A DNA stretch of 64,000 nucleotides, taken from assembly GCA_022414725.1 (NCBI GenBank), contig CM039462.1, positions 13,337,233 to 13,401,232 of the forward strand. The letters are read 5' to 3'. Within the stretch, counting starts at the first letter, position 1. Every line of letters begins with the position of its first letter. Positions 42,194-53,895 of this stretch are shown piece after piece. Origin of the DNA: Microglena sp. YARC (Eukaryota; Chlorophyta; Chlorophyceae; Chlamydomonadales; Chlamydomonadaceae). Position numbers and translations under genes: made by a program. The notes under the pieces were generated by a model, which saw nothing but the letters and a program-made list of their open reading frames with translations, ran no database searches and had not been told where the DNA came from.

Positions 42194-43042
42194 ATGCGGC
42201 CCGCTGCAACCGCTGAGCCTGAGCGTCGTCAGACCTTCATCTTCCACCAACACTTCTTCCAAGATAGGCTTGAATCTATGGAAGCTGAACTCAAGGTATC
42301 CCACTGCTACTTTTCCCCTGGATCTCACAAACTACCTCAGTTTCAGATTGAATACATCCTTGCCGCACCTTTCAAGAACCTATTTAGAAGGATGGTCAAG
42401 TTCCATAACAATCCAGATGACATCCTAGCAACACTTAGATCCAAATATGATACCAGATCCACACTCCAACAGCATTCACCTGTCGCAGCCGAATCAGCCG
42501 CATCAAATGTGCCAGCATATGACGAACCTGCATCTACCCCTACTGCACCTCATTCTCCTTCGTATGCCCTTAATGCCTCCCCACGCACAAATCGCATGGC
42601 AGTAAACTGGATCATGGACACTGGAGCTACCTCCCACATGACCGGCGACGAATCCCTGTTATATGACATACATGACATATTCCCCCATATCAGAGTACAG
42701 ACTGCATCAGGACATACTCACATCACCAGATCTGGAAATGCTCTGATCAGAGGAGACAATGGAAAGATTCACAAGCTCAGAAATGTTCATCTCAATGATG
42801 ACCCTAACACTCCTTACCTCATGTCAATGGCTGCAGCCATCAAAGCCAACCCTTCTATGTTAGTTCAGTTTGATTATCAGGCCTGCACCATGACCATCAA
42901 TAACAAAGTCATCATCACTGGGTCAAAGAACAAGAATCTCTACCTCACTCCCACCCTTGTCCCTGACAATACCCTTATCCATGGGACATGTCTGAACATA
43001 ACCATGGCCGCCATTTCCAGAAGCACCCAACAAACAGCATAA
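42194..43042 (+). pseudogene. copia Gag remnant and aspartic protease
   Basis: About 130 residues of Gag-like sequence without a CCHC knuckle precede a copia protease (WIMDTGATSHMTGD; the DTGA motif is the catalytic site). The frame stops at TAA (43040-43042) just before the integrase zinc-binding region. In an intact element it would read on in the same frame. The start at 42194 is the first ATG of the frame; translation could begin elsewhere. Confidence 0.85.
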
Positions 43043-43057
43043 CTTCTCCACAACAGA

Positions 43058-44632
43058 ATGGGTCACCTTGCTTACAGCAGTTTAGTCAGACTCATTTCTG
43101 AACACATGGTCACAGGCACAGATGTCACCACTGCAGCCTGCAACAAAATGAGAAAGAAGACGTGTGAAATATGTGTCCTCTCTAAAATGGACAAGAACCC
43201 CTATCCTACATCATCCACACGTGCAAAAAGACCCTTGGCTATCATCCACATTGACATGAGTGGAAAGATGAAAGTACCCAGTCTAAATGGCAGCATATAC
43301 TTTCAAGGCATTCTAGATGACCACTCAAAGTACTCCATAGTCACATTCCACAAAAACAAACACACAGTGCCCACAGAAACCATGCATGAACTGGAACGGT
43401 ATGAAGTCCTTACAGAAAACAAAATAGGCACTATTTTCTGTGACAATGGAACAGAGTACACCTGCAACAAGTTTCAAAACCGGTGCAAAAAGAAAGGCAT
43501 TACCCTCAACTTCACAGTACCTACCAATCCAGCCACAAATGGAGCAGCAAACCGCACTCTCCATGACAGAGCCACTGCACTCCTCATCTCATCCAAATTT
43601 CCTGAAAGATACTGGGCTGACATGGTGAAAAATGCTAGCATCCTAAGAAACCTCAGCCCCACCTCTGACTCAGACAAAACTCCCTATGAAATGTTCCATG
43701 GAGTCAAGCCCAAGATTGATCACCTCAGAACCATTGGGTGCACAGCCTACGTCCACATACCACCCAAATCCAGGACATGGAAGTTTGCACCATCAGCCAA
43801 AATCACTAGACTCATTAGCTACTCCCACATCAGAAAGTCTTGCAGAGTTGTAGACTCCAACCATAAGATCTATGATGCTAGAGACATCACCTCCAATGAG
43901 TCTGAGAACCTGGCAGGAAAGAATGGATTCCCAAGAGCAGATGCTGAGATTCTAGGTATGTATGAAGAAGACACTCCTGGTGAACCTGATGAAGACGATC
44001 CCTCACCATCCCACTCTCCCTCAGAAAACAAAGCCATTGAAGCATTACGTGAAAGAAACAAGGCAAACATGGGAGCATGGGGATCACCAGAAGATATAGA
44101 TGATAGCTACCTGCCCAGTTCAGTGCACCAGCAAGAAACCATTGCCCCACAGCAAAGTGCACATCAACCCAACAACAATGTTGAACACGGAAATGAACAC
44201 AACCCCACACAGTCCCAGACAGATGACCTCCCAAACCTCATGGCATCACAAGACAATGCACCAGAACATGCACTCACCTCTCCTGCACCAGCACAACAAC
44301 AGGCATCAACCCCTCCACCAGAAGCTGCCCTAACACCTCGCCTTAGTGGCAGAGAAAGGCATGCACCTAACCACCTAGCATTCCTAGCTGCAGACCAGAT
44401 CATCATACCCAAGAATGAAAGAGAAGCACTGGCTTGCCCCCAAGCAAAGGATTGGAAGGCTGCCATGGATGCAGAACTAGCAGCACTAGCAGAAATGAAC
44501 ACCTGGACTCTAGCAGAACTCCCACATGGAGCCAAAGCCATAGGTACTAGATGGGTCTTTGATATCAAGCAATCAGTGGATGGTCAGCTAGTCAGGTACA
44601 AAGCACGTCTAGTAGCAAAAGGATATGCTTAA
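43058..44632 (+). pseudogene. copia integrase and start of reverse transcriptase
   Basis: It has HNRMGH...CEICVLSK (HHCC zinc-binding), catalytic-core Asp residues in IIHIDMSGK and IFCDNGTEY, a GKK-type linker, and then the RT start (WKAAMDAELAALAEMNTW, GTRWVFDIK, RYKARLVAKGYA). The catalytic Glu expected in an NG-x-A-E-R context is absent; the sequence reads NGAANRTLHDR, as if a few codons were deleted. The frame ends at TAA (44630-44632), where copia proteins normally have Gln (GY-x-Q-x-PG), a likely CAA-to-TAA change. Confidence 0.88.
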
Positions 44633-44641
44633 CGCCCTGGC

Positions 44642-45202
44642 ATGGACTATGATGAAGTCTTTGCACCAGTTGCCAAACATGCCACCATCAGGTACATCCT
44701 GTCCATGGCTGCAGACCCCTCAGCTCATCTTGCTCAGCTTGATGTCTCCACAGCATTCCTCAATGGAGTAGTGGAAGAGGAACTGTACTGTTCCCAACCC
44801 CCAGGGTTTGAAAGAGACCACAGGGTTTGCCGCATGTGGAAATGCCTATATGGTCTGAAACAAGCATCAAGGCAGTGGTATCTAAAAGTCAAAGAGGATA
44901 TGACAGCCATTGGCTTCAGAGAAGTTGATGTTGACCAAGGCCTCTTCCTGCTCCCTGGGCCAACAACAAGACCCCTCATCTGGGTCCTCCTCTGGGTCGA
45001 TGACTTCCTCCTGCTGTCCTTTGACAAAGACATCCTACAGCAGTACAAATACAAAATCATGAAGCTCTACAAGACCAGAGATCTTGGAGAACCATCTGTC
45101 TTTGTGGGCTATGAAATCACCAGAGATGCAACTGCTGGAACCCTACACATCTGCAATCCAGGTTCACTCAAGACCTGCTCAAGGCACACAGCATGCTCCT
45201 GA
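44642..45202 (+). pseudogene. copia reverse transcriptase, main part
   Basis: Continues in the same frame after the TAA: MDYDEVFAPVAKHATIR, LDVSTAFLNGVVEEELYCSQ, LYGLKQASRQWY and the catalytic LLWVDDFLLL (the family's YVDD with Trp). The frame is lost after LHICNPG; the expected continuation (FTQDLLKAH) is in another frame at about 45160. Confidence 0.9.
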
Positions 45203-45302
45203 GCCCAACAGCACCAGGTTCCCCATCCCACTGCAGCCTGATGCTCCCCTCCCTTATCCTGAAAAGGACACACCAGACTCTGGTCTTCCCTTGCCCAGAT
45301 TG

Positions 45303-45964
45303 TAGGATCCCTCACTACCTGGCAGTCAACACCAGACCTGATATTGCACAAGCTGTCAACAGATTGGCCAGGCACAGTGCTCACCCCCTCCATGACCACA
45401 TGGAAGCTGCAACAGGTATCCTCAAGTACCTCTCCAACACCCCTGACCATAGGATCACCTACACCCACTCCAAGAAACTCCTCACTGGCTACTGTGACTC
45501 TGACCATGCTGCCTGCCCTATCACAAGGAAGTCCACAACAGGCTATGTCTTCCTCAACCAGGGGGGAGCCATCTCATGGGCATCCAAAATCCAAGCATCT
45601 GGCACTGCCCTGTCCACCACAGAAGCTGAGTTCATGGCAGCTACCTCTGCAGCCCAAGAAGGAATGTGGTTGAGGAAACTGCAATTCTCTGCCACAGGTA
45701 CCATGCCCCTGCACTCACCATTAATGGTGACAACCAAGCTGCACTCAGTGCATGGAACCAAGAGAAGCTCTTCCTCCAGGCTCAAGCATATGGAAAACAA
45801 GATTCCACTTCCTCAAAGAGCAATCCAAGAAAGAAGGCATCAAGCTCAACTGGATCCCCACTGCTGCCAACATGGCTGACATGCTCACCAAAGCTCTGCC
45901 CAGGTCCAAGTTCTGTGTATTCAGACAGCAGATTGGCTGCACTGGAAAGATCAAGCTTGACTAA
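45303..45964 (+). pseudogene. copia RNase H, frameshifted
   Basis: It has VNTRPDIAQAVNRLARHS, GYCDSDHAA, KSTTGYVFL, GGAISWASK and STTEAEFMAAT (catalytic D and E) in one frame. The conserved end is split over two further frames (TINGDNQAALSAWNQEK, then KEGIKLNWIPTAANMADMLT and KALPRSKF). At least two frameshifts fall after 45690. The end at 45964 is the TAA after the last coding block. Confidence 0.88.
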
Positions 45965-46308
45965 TCTTGTCACATGCCTCTGCAGCCCCTCTGAGACCAT
46001 GCTAGATTTCCTGACAGATCCAAAGTTCAAGCTTTTCCCTAGATATTGATTGATTGCACTTTTACTGACTGCTTTCTTCTATTTAGTTTAGCCTTGAGCA
46101 GAGATCCTGTCCTACAGGATATTCTTGGATAAATCCTGTCTTTACATGTACCCGTCTCAGCCTGCCCTCTTAAGTCAATCCACCAGTCAGTTAAGTTTTA
46201 TCATACATAGCACTACAGCCTATGAATATTTTAAGTCCCTCTAGTTTTCTTTAGACTCCTCTAATTCCAGGAATTCTCCAACATGAAGAATACAAGGAAT
46301 TGGGGGGA

Positions 46309-46554
46309 TGTTATTCACTGGGTTTCACCGGCTCACCTAGAGTGACTTAGAGTGCACTGGACTCCTCCCTGCTGCACTGTACTGCTGTGCCGCTGCCAGC
46401 TATGGTACGGACTCTGATGCCGGTACCATGAAGTACCACGGCATCCCAGTACTTTCTCCTAGCGCATTGATTGAATGCTTATCTAATTGTAAAGATCTTA
46501 TCCTTACCGTCTTCCCCTCGTCTCTGTGCTCTGCACATACTCCGGAAACTCACA
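46309..46554 (+). repeat. 3' LTR of the copia element
   Basis: Starts TGTTATTCACTGGG and ends CCGGAAACTCACA, preceded by the purine tract and followed by the ATATA duplication. Confidence 0.95.
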
Positions 46555-46831
46555 ATATAGGGATCATTCCATTAGTGCATTTATGCGTGGAGTCCTTGTA
46601 TTTTCTTGAACTTGGTTACATGGCTTCAACCAGAAATTTGGCTGCTCGCGGCTCGCCCCTTGTATTGTCTTGATAACCGTTTGATTGGTTCTTCATTGCT
46701 CCTTACTGGAAACTACACGATTATGCACCGTTTTAGTTTGCACTTATCATTTTTATTTTCGTGCTGACTGGGCAGTCTGCCTGACACAAAACAAATTATT
46801 ATATTCCCGATGGGAAGGATTATAGCCTATG

Positions 46832-46979
46832 TAGGGAACGGCACCTCATATTAGTGTTCGGAAAACTAATATGAACTATTATTATTATAGTGTCACAATA
46901 AGATTAATTTTTCAAAACAAATCGACTTTCTGGTTAGACGGCTCATCCGACTAATTTTATATAACATAGCCGACCCCTA
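46832..46979 (+). mobile_element. hAT-like MITE, relative of the B55 introner
   Basis: Begins TAGGGAACGGCACCTCATAT and ends GCCGACCCCTA. Interior words GTGTCACAATAAGATTA, TTTTTCAA and AGACGGCTCATCCG match the intron element at 8933-9236 (minus strand) in order. It is not in a recognised gene, and no clean 8-bp duplication was found. Confidence 0.7.
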
Positions 46980-47852
46980 ATTATAGGACAAGAAGACTGG
47001 ACAGCTGGTCAAATCCAACCGCCCCGTGGCAATCCTGTTCCTCACGCACCGTCCCTCAATTCATCCCAAATCGTGTGTAGGCCAAATCTACATACCGGTA
47101 GCTAAAACCTGCGGCAGCGGTTCGTTTGCTCCCTGCCACATACGTATTCGTAATACAAGTCAACAACGACACACGACCCCCCGGGCCGACCTCCAAGGGA
47201 CCCACCAGGGCACCCTACTATTTACTGTTGCTACAGCACACGCAGCATTAAATGGCAAGATTAAAAGTTGACACAAATATATATTTGTTATACAAGGCCT
47301 TGCAAAAATTCATGGCAAAAAGTACTTGGCAAAAGGCAAGGCTGGACCTACTCAAGTTCAGACCTGAAAAAGAGTTGTCAAACCCTCAATTTGCTCATGT
47401 TACACTTCCTTGTTTCGTGTTCACATACCTGGGTCCTTTAGTCTGCAAATAAGGTATACATACTGGTGGCCTACTACCAGGTTTACCGAAGGTGTTACTT
47501 GTGTATGATCAAGCGCTGACCGTGGATAACTCATAAATGGTATAATCCAATAATATATGAGTGCATCTTGTGGAAGCTATTGTAATTCCCAGTCGAACGG
47601 TCTACTCAAAAGCGAAATTGACAACTATTACAACAATTATTAGCATTTGAAGGAGTAACTTGTGTTTGACCAAGCTGAAGCCGCGTATAACTAAATAATG
47701 GTGAACATCTAATAAACAGTAAGTGCATATTGTGAAAGCTATTCAAGTTTCCTATTTAATGTTATGTTCAAAAGTGAATTTGATACAAATGGTGGCCTCA
47801 ATGTACTGCCTAGCGCTAGGAGTTACTTGGCGAGCCAGCTGGGACTAGCTCA

Positions 47853-48138
47853 GTGTCAGAATGGTGAACGACAGTGACACGAGTGCTATATCGGCATCTA
47901 GATCACCATTCTGACAATAATGCATGCCCCGGGAGGTGAACGATGATTACCCAGCGGTCCGAAACACTGCCACTCAGGGCCTTACTATGGCGGCGACTTA
48001 GTACTTGATCTGATCCCAACCTGCCCTGAGTCCCCAAGCCTTCTAGGGGGAATTGAACCCCCTACCTCTACCATGGCATTCATTATTGTCTAGATGCCGA
48101 TATAGCACTCATGTCACTGTCGCTCACCATTCTGACAC
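47853..48138. mobile_element. MITE with ~51-bp terminal inverted repeats
   Basis: The left end GTGTCAGAATGGTGAACGAC then AGTGACACGAGTGCTATATC is mirrored at the right by GATATAGCACTCATGTCACT then GTCGCTCACCATTCTGACAC. The flanking trinucleotide TCA is repeated on both sides (47850-47852 and 48139-48141), a possible 3-bp target duplication. There is no coding capacity. Confidence 0.85.
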
Positions 48139-48426
48139 TCAAGTTTGACTGGAAACCGCTTTGGCAAAAGGTCGTTTGCCATTTAATGCTGCGCGTACGG
48201 TAGGTAGCAGTTGCTAGCTATTAGTCGAGCAAGACGAGCACGTGTCACGTTTCAATGTACGTGCATGTGCTCAGATTGCATGATCCCATGATTGTATGAT
48301 TACAATCATGCGATAATGTAATCATGCTATTTAATCTAGGGAATGCTAGGCAATGCTAGGGAAACATCGAATATGTAGACTGCGGATACATACAGAAGCA
48401 AGTTGATTTTTAGGTGATCAACCAAA

Positions 48427-48613
48427 CAGGGTACTTCCAAGCGCGCGCTTTTGCGCGCTGCCTTTTTAAGCCCCACTGCGCGTTTTGCACAGTTTTTTGA
48501 ACCCCCCTGTGGGCGCAGCAAGCATTGTTTTCGCTTTTTGCACTACAAAGCGCAGATTTGTTTTTTTTAAGTGCGCTAAAACGCTGGCCAATTTGGTCAA
48601 TGGAAGTACCCTG
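48427..48613. mobile_element. hAT-like MITE, CAGGGTACTTCC family, copy 1
   Basis: 187 bp with ends CAGGGTACTTCC and GGAAGTACCCTG and a perfect 8-bp target duplication CAACCAAA (48419-48426 and 48614-48621). The interior is rich in GCGC words (GCGCGCTTTTGCGCGC). The 8-bp duplication and CAGGG end fit the hAT superfamily. Confidence 0.92.
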
Positions 48614-48735
48614 CAACCAAACAGGCTGCTAGCCCTGCATTGTGCTGTATACCAGCTGCAAGATACAAGCAGAGCCATGAATATCGATGAACATGACACA
48701 AACACAAATGGAAGAGCCTTGAGCAGCTTGATAAG

Positions 48736-48901
48736 TAGGGACCGGCATATCATATGATGTTGACTAAAGGCAAGTATGATATCATCTGATATCATACAAA
48801 TTACATCATATGATATTGTATATAAATGGTAAATTTAGCCTAGTCGAACTACCGGCATCATATGATATCATATGATGACGTGATATCATATTGACGTTCC
48901 A
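48736..48901 (+). mobile_element. hAT-like MITE, TAGGGAACG family
   Basis: Starts TAGGGACCGGCATATCATAT and ends GATATCATATTGACGTTCCA. The interior ATATCATATGAT palindromes and the TATATAAATGGTAA segment match 8078-8209 and 54287-54454. No exact duplication flanks it. Confidence 0.75.
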
Positions 48902-49390
48902 CATTGCTCAGCAACTCAAGATCCCCTTAGGCAATCAAGCGGCATGCCATTGGTTCATTTGGAAACAGGATGATGCTACAAGTATCATGCATTTACTTCA
49001 GTTATCATCAATACACTGCAGACTGGGAGAGTGTGGCTCCAGGTGCTACTCACACCAACACCCATCCTGCTATTTTTGTAGCCTCTAGCCTCTATGCAAT
49101 GATAAAAATGCTTGCTTGCTGCAATATTGCCTTTCTTTATCTGAGGATTTGTTGGAAGACCCCTCCCGGATGCTGCGGAGCAGGCTTGTCTTGGGCCAAC
49201 AATGGCCTGTGGATGACAATGTAATGTAATGCTAACTGCAGCTAAGTTAGGAGCTCAATCTATGCAGCCTAGGCTGTGCCAATAGAGTCCAGTCGAAAGA
49301 AGAGGTCCCTGGTACGTCAAGGGACTCAGTGGAAGCCATGCTTTCATATCTATCATGGCTGCATGCCTCCTCACAATTGTTGGTCCTAAC

Positions 49391-50359
49391 CTTAACATCC
49401 ATGTCAACTCGGTAGTACTCCCTGTCGGAGATGGCAAAGAGGCTCATGGTGATTTGCTCAGCAAACTCAGATTTGATGCGCTTGCAGGCAGCTTCCAGTT
49501 CTGTGCACATCTGTGTGTGCATCTGCAAGGGGGTGAGGAGAGGTAGAAGGATGGGTAATTCATATGGCTCTGTTTGGGAACTGAATAAGCTACACCAGGC
49601 CATTGTGGCTCTGTACATCACATATGACAATTGCATGAAGTATAAGAGTGGGTCTAGTTATACGGCTAAGTCAGAAGAACAGATCCACTACATCAGGCTA
49701 TTGTGGCTATGTACATCACACACGAGCAAACATGAATAACAAGAGTGGGTTAGTTATACGGCTAAGTCAGAAGAACAAATCCACTACATCAATCCATTGT
49801 GGCTATGTACATCACACATGGCCATGTACGAAGTACATGAGTGGGTTAGTTATGCGGCTAAGTCAGAAGGACAAATCCACTGCATCAATCCATAGTATAG
49901 TGGATGTGCACATCAAACGCCCATGCAGCTGAGTAGAATGGAATACATGCTTGTTTCGACGGTTGTGAAGGTTCATGGAATCATGGGGTCAAGATCAACT
50001 ATGGGGAAGGTCAAGGTGGGTGCACCATATGCATTCTGTGATGAAGATGCTGAGCCTGGAGCATTTGCCTGGTAACACATACAATGTACATGGGCTCCCA
50101 CCTTTCTCTGAATGGAAGCAGCAGCCAAGGGGGATATAATGGGAGTCTTCATCAGCATTCTTTGGACACATCCAATCTTAGGTTCAGTCTCAAGCTTAGC
50201 TGCTGCATAGTTCAGCTGACCAACGATGGTATCGAAGTTGGATCGAGTAATGATGCCATGAAGGGCGTATGAATAGGGGTTGGTGAAGACGAAGGCACCA
50301 TCCTTCTGCTGCAGAAGCAGAGACACCGTCATGGGACCGGGCTTACACGCCACGACCAT
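49391..50359 (-). CDS. Unrecognised protein, two exons, 3' end unresolved
   Basis: Exon 50359-50102 (start MVVACKPGPMTVSLLLQQ, later FVFTNPYSYALHGIITR and NFDTIVGQLNYAAAKLE; frame open upstream to 50497) joins in phase via AAAG|GTGGGA and TTGCAG|ATG to exon 49522-49391 (MHTQMCTELEAACKRIKSEF, LFAISDREYYRVDMD). The second exon has a paralogue at 57751-57888. I do not recognise the family. If AAG|GTTAGG at 49391 is not a donor, the frame continues to a stop at 49247. The intron holds ~110-bp repeats. GC-rich DNA at 50500-50800 may be its promoter. Confidence 0.55.
49560..49935. repeat. ~110-bp repeat, 3-4 copies, in intron of the 49.4-50.4 kb gene
   Basis: Units share ATTGTGGCTATGTACATCAC, AGAGTGGGTTAGTTATACGG and CTAAGTCAGAAGAACAAATC, then CACTACATCA. 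They do not obviously copy either flanking exon. Confidence 0.85.
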
Positions 50360-51419
50360 GCTGTTCGTGCGGAAGGGTTGAAGAGGAAGAGATGTCAAGG
50401 TAGGCAATTCGATAGACTGGAAGTAGCTTTGCTGAAAGTAGCTTCGCTCGTCCGCTCGCTCGGTTATATGCTCGGTTACAAGCTCGATTATATGCATCAG
50501 TGCCGCACTGATTGTGTCTAGTCGCCCCTAGTTCGTATGCAGGGGGCCCTGTTTGTGTGCCTGTCCGTAGGCGGGCTGTCGCATGCAGGTCAGGGGAGGC
50601 CGCCGCGGGTGCCAGGCTGTCCCGGGCTGTCCACAGGATGGGCGACACGTTACACCGGACGCGGACGCGGACTGGCGCCGCGCGTGCAAGCACACGCGAG
50701 CACACGTCCGCGCACGTCCCAGTTCCCCCCCAGCCCCTCCCATCGCAACTGGCCATGTGTATTCACGCCACACCGTCTTGTGTTCCAATACCGCACCCAG
50801 ACAACTACTACCATTTCCTATTTCCTACTACTACTACTATATCCTCGACCTCCCTTGGTAGCTCAAAACTACCACCACCAGCCCACCTCACCACTCCTCT
50901 CTCGATCGCTTGCAATGCCTGCTACCAACTCGTTCACCAACAAATGTGCGTGCTCTGAAAGTCAGCGCCCTGGGCAAACTGCGCAAAAGAGGGAATGCCC
51001 CAAATCACCCTTCCATGCCATGTCACCCAAGCCTTTGCTCCAAATAACTCCGAGCACGCCGGTCTGTTCGCCTTCGCGGCTTCGCCCAGTGTCCACTCCC
51101 AACTCCCACGAGCTAGCAGTTCAGCATTGACTTTGAGTTTGTCAGAAAATCCCCAAGGCCTGTTGAGCAGCAGAGGCCAGGATGCTTGCTGGAGCCAAGG
51201 ACAGCTTTACGATCAGTTTGACGTGAATTCCGGCCCAATGATCCTTTCCTCCGGCCTTGTGCCAAACCTGAAGCTAGCCAGTGCGTAAGAAAGCTGACAT
51301 GAAGGGCATTCCGATGTAGCTCATGGCTTTGGGCTTGACACAGGGGCAGGCTAATGGATGTGGCTGGAAGATGCTATGTGCAGCCCCAAAAAGGAAAAAC
51401 GGCCAGTCAACTTAAAGAA

Positions 51420-51852
51420 TACCCAAGCATGGACAAAGTGAGACCAAAGCGAAACCAAATGAAATAAGTGAGAACCAAAGCGAAACCAGGTGAACAAAGT
51501 GAGAACCAAAGTGAAACCAAATGAACATGGTGAGAACCAAAGCGAAACCAAATGAACATAGTTAGAACCAAGCATAGTTTGAACCAGATGAACTAAGTGA
51601 ACCAAATGAACATAGTTACAACCAAACATAGTTAGAACCAGATGAACAAAGTGAGAACCAAAGTGAAACCAAATGAACATGGTGAGAACCAAAGCGAAAC
51701 CAAATGAACATAGTGAGAACCAAAGCAAAACCAAATGAATAAAGTGAGAACCAAATCATATCCAAATGAACATAGTGAGAACAAAAGCAAAACCAGATGA
51801 ACGAAGTGAGAACCAAAGCGGAACCAGATGAACAAAGCGAAAACCAATGGGT
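51420..51852. repeat. ~31-bp minisatellite, about 14 copies
   Basis: The unit GAGAACCAAAGCGAAACC then AAATGAACATAGT recurs with point changes. Phenylalanine/valine-rich minus-strand frames are artefacts. Confidence 0.92.
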
Positions 51853-51906
51853 GGGTGGATGGGTCAGTATACGTCACAGCATTAGACTTTAAGCACTGTT
51901 TCTCAT

Positions 51907-52070
51907 TGGGGGGCTATGCATAGCAGCTTCTAGGCAGCTCCTTTCACCCCGCCAAATCTGAAGCTAGCTAGTGCATCTGAAAGATGGTATGGTAGGTATT
52001 CCAATATGCGGGCTTGACTCAATCGCTGGCTATTGGAGCTGGGTGGAAGGACTAGAAGCTGCTACGCATA
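51907..52070. mobile_element. MITE-like element (family 3), second copy
   Basis: GGGCTATGCATAGCAGCTTC at the left and AGAAGCTGCTACGCATAGAC at the right are near-complementary. The interior AGCTAGCTAGTGCATCTGA and GGGCTTGACTCA match 1433-1607. From here to 52530 nothing further was recognised except short GCAACTGGGGAAAGTCACC repeats near 52140-52200. Confidence 0.7.
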
Positions 52071-52539
52071 GACCAATCATGAAAAAGAAGATAACGCCTG
52101 GAGGGGCGTGGTGTTAAGGGGACCCTCCCGTACGCCGCAGCTGGGGAAAGTCACCATTAGGGAAACCGCAACTGGGGAAAGTCACCGCAACTGGGGTGGG
52201 TCACCAATAATAAAATAGTAACTTTAAAACAATTACCCACCACAGGAGCCTAGGAAACAAAATAATAAATATGTTATCATTAGGGTGAGGCAAAATATCT
52301 ACATGGCCACAACATATAGATCTCTCTCTATATACATGTCGCTTTGCGGTTGCACGAGGCCAGTGTTCTCTGCGGGATTCAATTGTTCGCAAGTTTCTTT
52401 GTGGATTGGATCTGCTTGGTTAAATCACCAGCAGGTCTGCCTTTTGTCCCCCCCTTAGTCTTCTTCACGATCAAATCTTGCAGCTTAAGTGGCATGGGAG
52501 CAGTAGGGAGAAAAATGGAAGACTGACGATTTTTTTTTT

Positions 52540-52860
52540 TTTTTGAGGGGTTGGGGCCTTGCGGGTAGGCAGGGGGAGGAGGGAGAGATGGGGAGCCTGG
52601 GACATGTGTGTGGGGGGGCGGGGGAGGGGGGGGGAGAAGAGAGGGAAGGGGGACAGATAGGGAGAGGGGAGGGTGGATGGAAAGTAATGGAGAGGGGATT
52701 GGAGACAGAAAAGAGGGAGGGGGCATGAAGGAGGAGAGAGGGAGGGGGGACCAGGGTGAGGGGAGGAAAGAGGGAGGGGCAAAGAAAGGGGGAGGAGGGA
52801 CTGAGGAAGGAGTGTGTGTGCAAGGGGGCGTGGAGGGGTGGCATAAGGCTCGGGTATTTT
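52540..52860. repeat. Purine-rich GGGAGG tract
   Basis: Over 300 bp almost purely A/G on the plus strand (GGGGAGAAGAGAGGG type). It could form triplex or G-quadruplex structures. No gene is present, and 53100-53700 likewise holds nothing recognised except an AT microsatellite at 53047-53100. Confidence 0.9.
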
Positions 52861-53046
52861 GCTATACACGCCTCCAGTTTTTTGTGAAAAATGAAAAAAC
52901 GAAAAATGCAACAAATGGAAACGTCGTGTATATAGAAATGTTCAACAGGTTTTATAGCAAAGAATGAGCCTAAATTGGCCCAAAGCAGGTTTGTAGGGTG
53001 GGAGGGGAGGGGGTGGCCAAGGGCCAATCGGCTCCCGTACTAGTAT

Positions 53047-53101
<55 letters not shown>

Positions 53102-53704
53102 GGTATATCAGTACATCATGGAGGCCTCTGAATTTTTGAGTTTTTTTACATGTAGGCTCTGGTAGGCTGCACCAGGGCTGCATCATATTAAGGTGACCTG
53201 TGCCTTCAAAAGGAGTGCAGGATTTGTTTGTTAGTTAAATGATCACTTGAGTAGCTTGCTGCCGGTGCGGTTACATATGGTCTTCGCCATTACCATCACC
53301 ACCACAACCACATACTAAACGGTCATGACATAGCCTCCAAACCAACCCATGCCCAACACTCTCTACCCCCATCATCACCCATCATCAATTCATCACTATC
53401 AGCAATTCAGCATTCATGTCCTGGAAAAGTCTTTAAACCGTCTAATTTGTTAATTATCATAGACTCATACTGTGCCCTCCGGTTTCCATGGGTATTGCAC
53501 AGAGGGCTTGGCATTGGGAGACGGTGAGCAGGCCAGAGTTGGCTGACAACCCATGTAAAAGTCCAAGCTTAAATAAAAAATAAATGTATAATGATCATCA
53601 AGCTGCGATCGCTTCGCTAGGGCAGTAGTCTAGTAGGGTTACATGGACACATATTGCTGTCACCCCGAATCATTTCCTAAAGGCAATAGGCTAGAGCCCT
53701 ATTT

Positions 53705-53895
53705 GCCAGGAAGTGGTAGACCAAATCACTTTGAGGATGAAGAGTCGGGGGTTCGATTCCCCCTTCGGTCGCTCTTGGCGTTGCAGGTCGTTGTCAACTG
53801 CGATGGTAGCTTGTCCAGTTGAGGTAGAAGACCGCTCCCTACCAGCGTACGACGGGTTCCCTTTACACCACGCCCCACCAGGCGTTATCATTACC
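53705..53895 (+). mobile_element. tRNA-derived SINE, family 1, copy 2
   Basis: B-box-like GGGGGTTCGATTCCCCC at about 53748 with good T-stem pairing, then GTCGTTGTCAACTGCGATGG and ACCACGCCCCACCAGGCGTT as in the other copies. The A box (AAGTGGTAGACC) is weaker. No clear target duplication. Confidence 0.75.

Larger units (their letters stand above)
41481..46554 (+). mobile_element. Ty1/copia LTR retrotransposon, full-length, degenerate
   Basis: A 5.07-kb element with 246-bp LTRs, TG...CA ends, and a purine tract (GAATTGGGGGGA) directly before the 3' LTR. The 5-bp target duplication ATATA is at 41476-41480 and 46555-46559. Domain order protease, integrase, reverse transcriptase, RNase H is copia-type. 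The body has two in-frame TAA codons and several frameshifts, and Gag is short with no zinc knuckle. No classic TGG-type primer site follows the 5' LTR (it continues GGTTACGGTCCC). Confidence 0.95.

Noticed and set aside
43040..44632. In-frame TAA codons at 43040 and 44630 where copia proteins may have Gln, hinting at UAA read as Gln
   Set aside because: Host genes here stop at TAA (B55 at 7460, membrane protein at 24375) and use CAA for Gln inside exons. The copia element also has frameshifts, so simple decay is the better explanation.
50010..50359. Golgin A7/ERF4-like domain in the 50-kb gene (HGIITRSNFDTIVGQLN region)
   Set aside because: The resemblance is to a few positions only and the family's other conserved segments were not seen, so I left the gene unnamed.
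53745..53770. Possible genuine tRNA gene, from the strong B box and T-stem
   Set aside because: There is no complete cloverleaf or good A box, and the body and tail match two other SINE copies.
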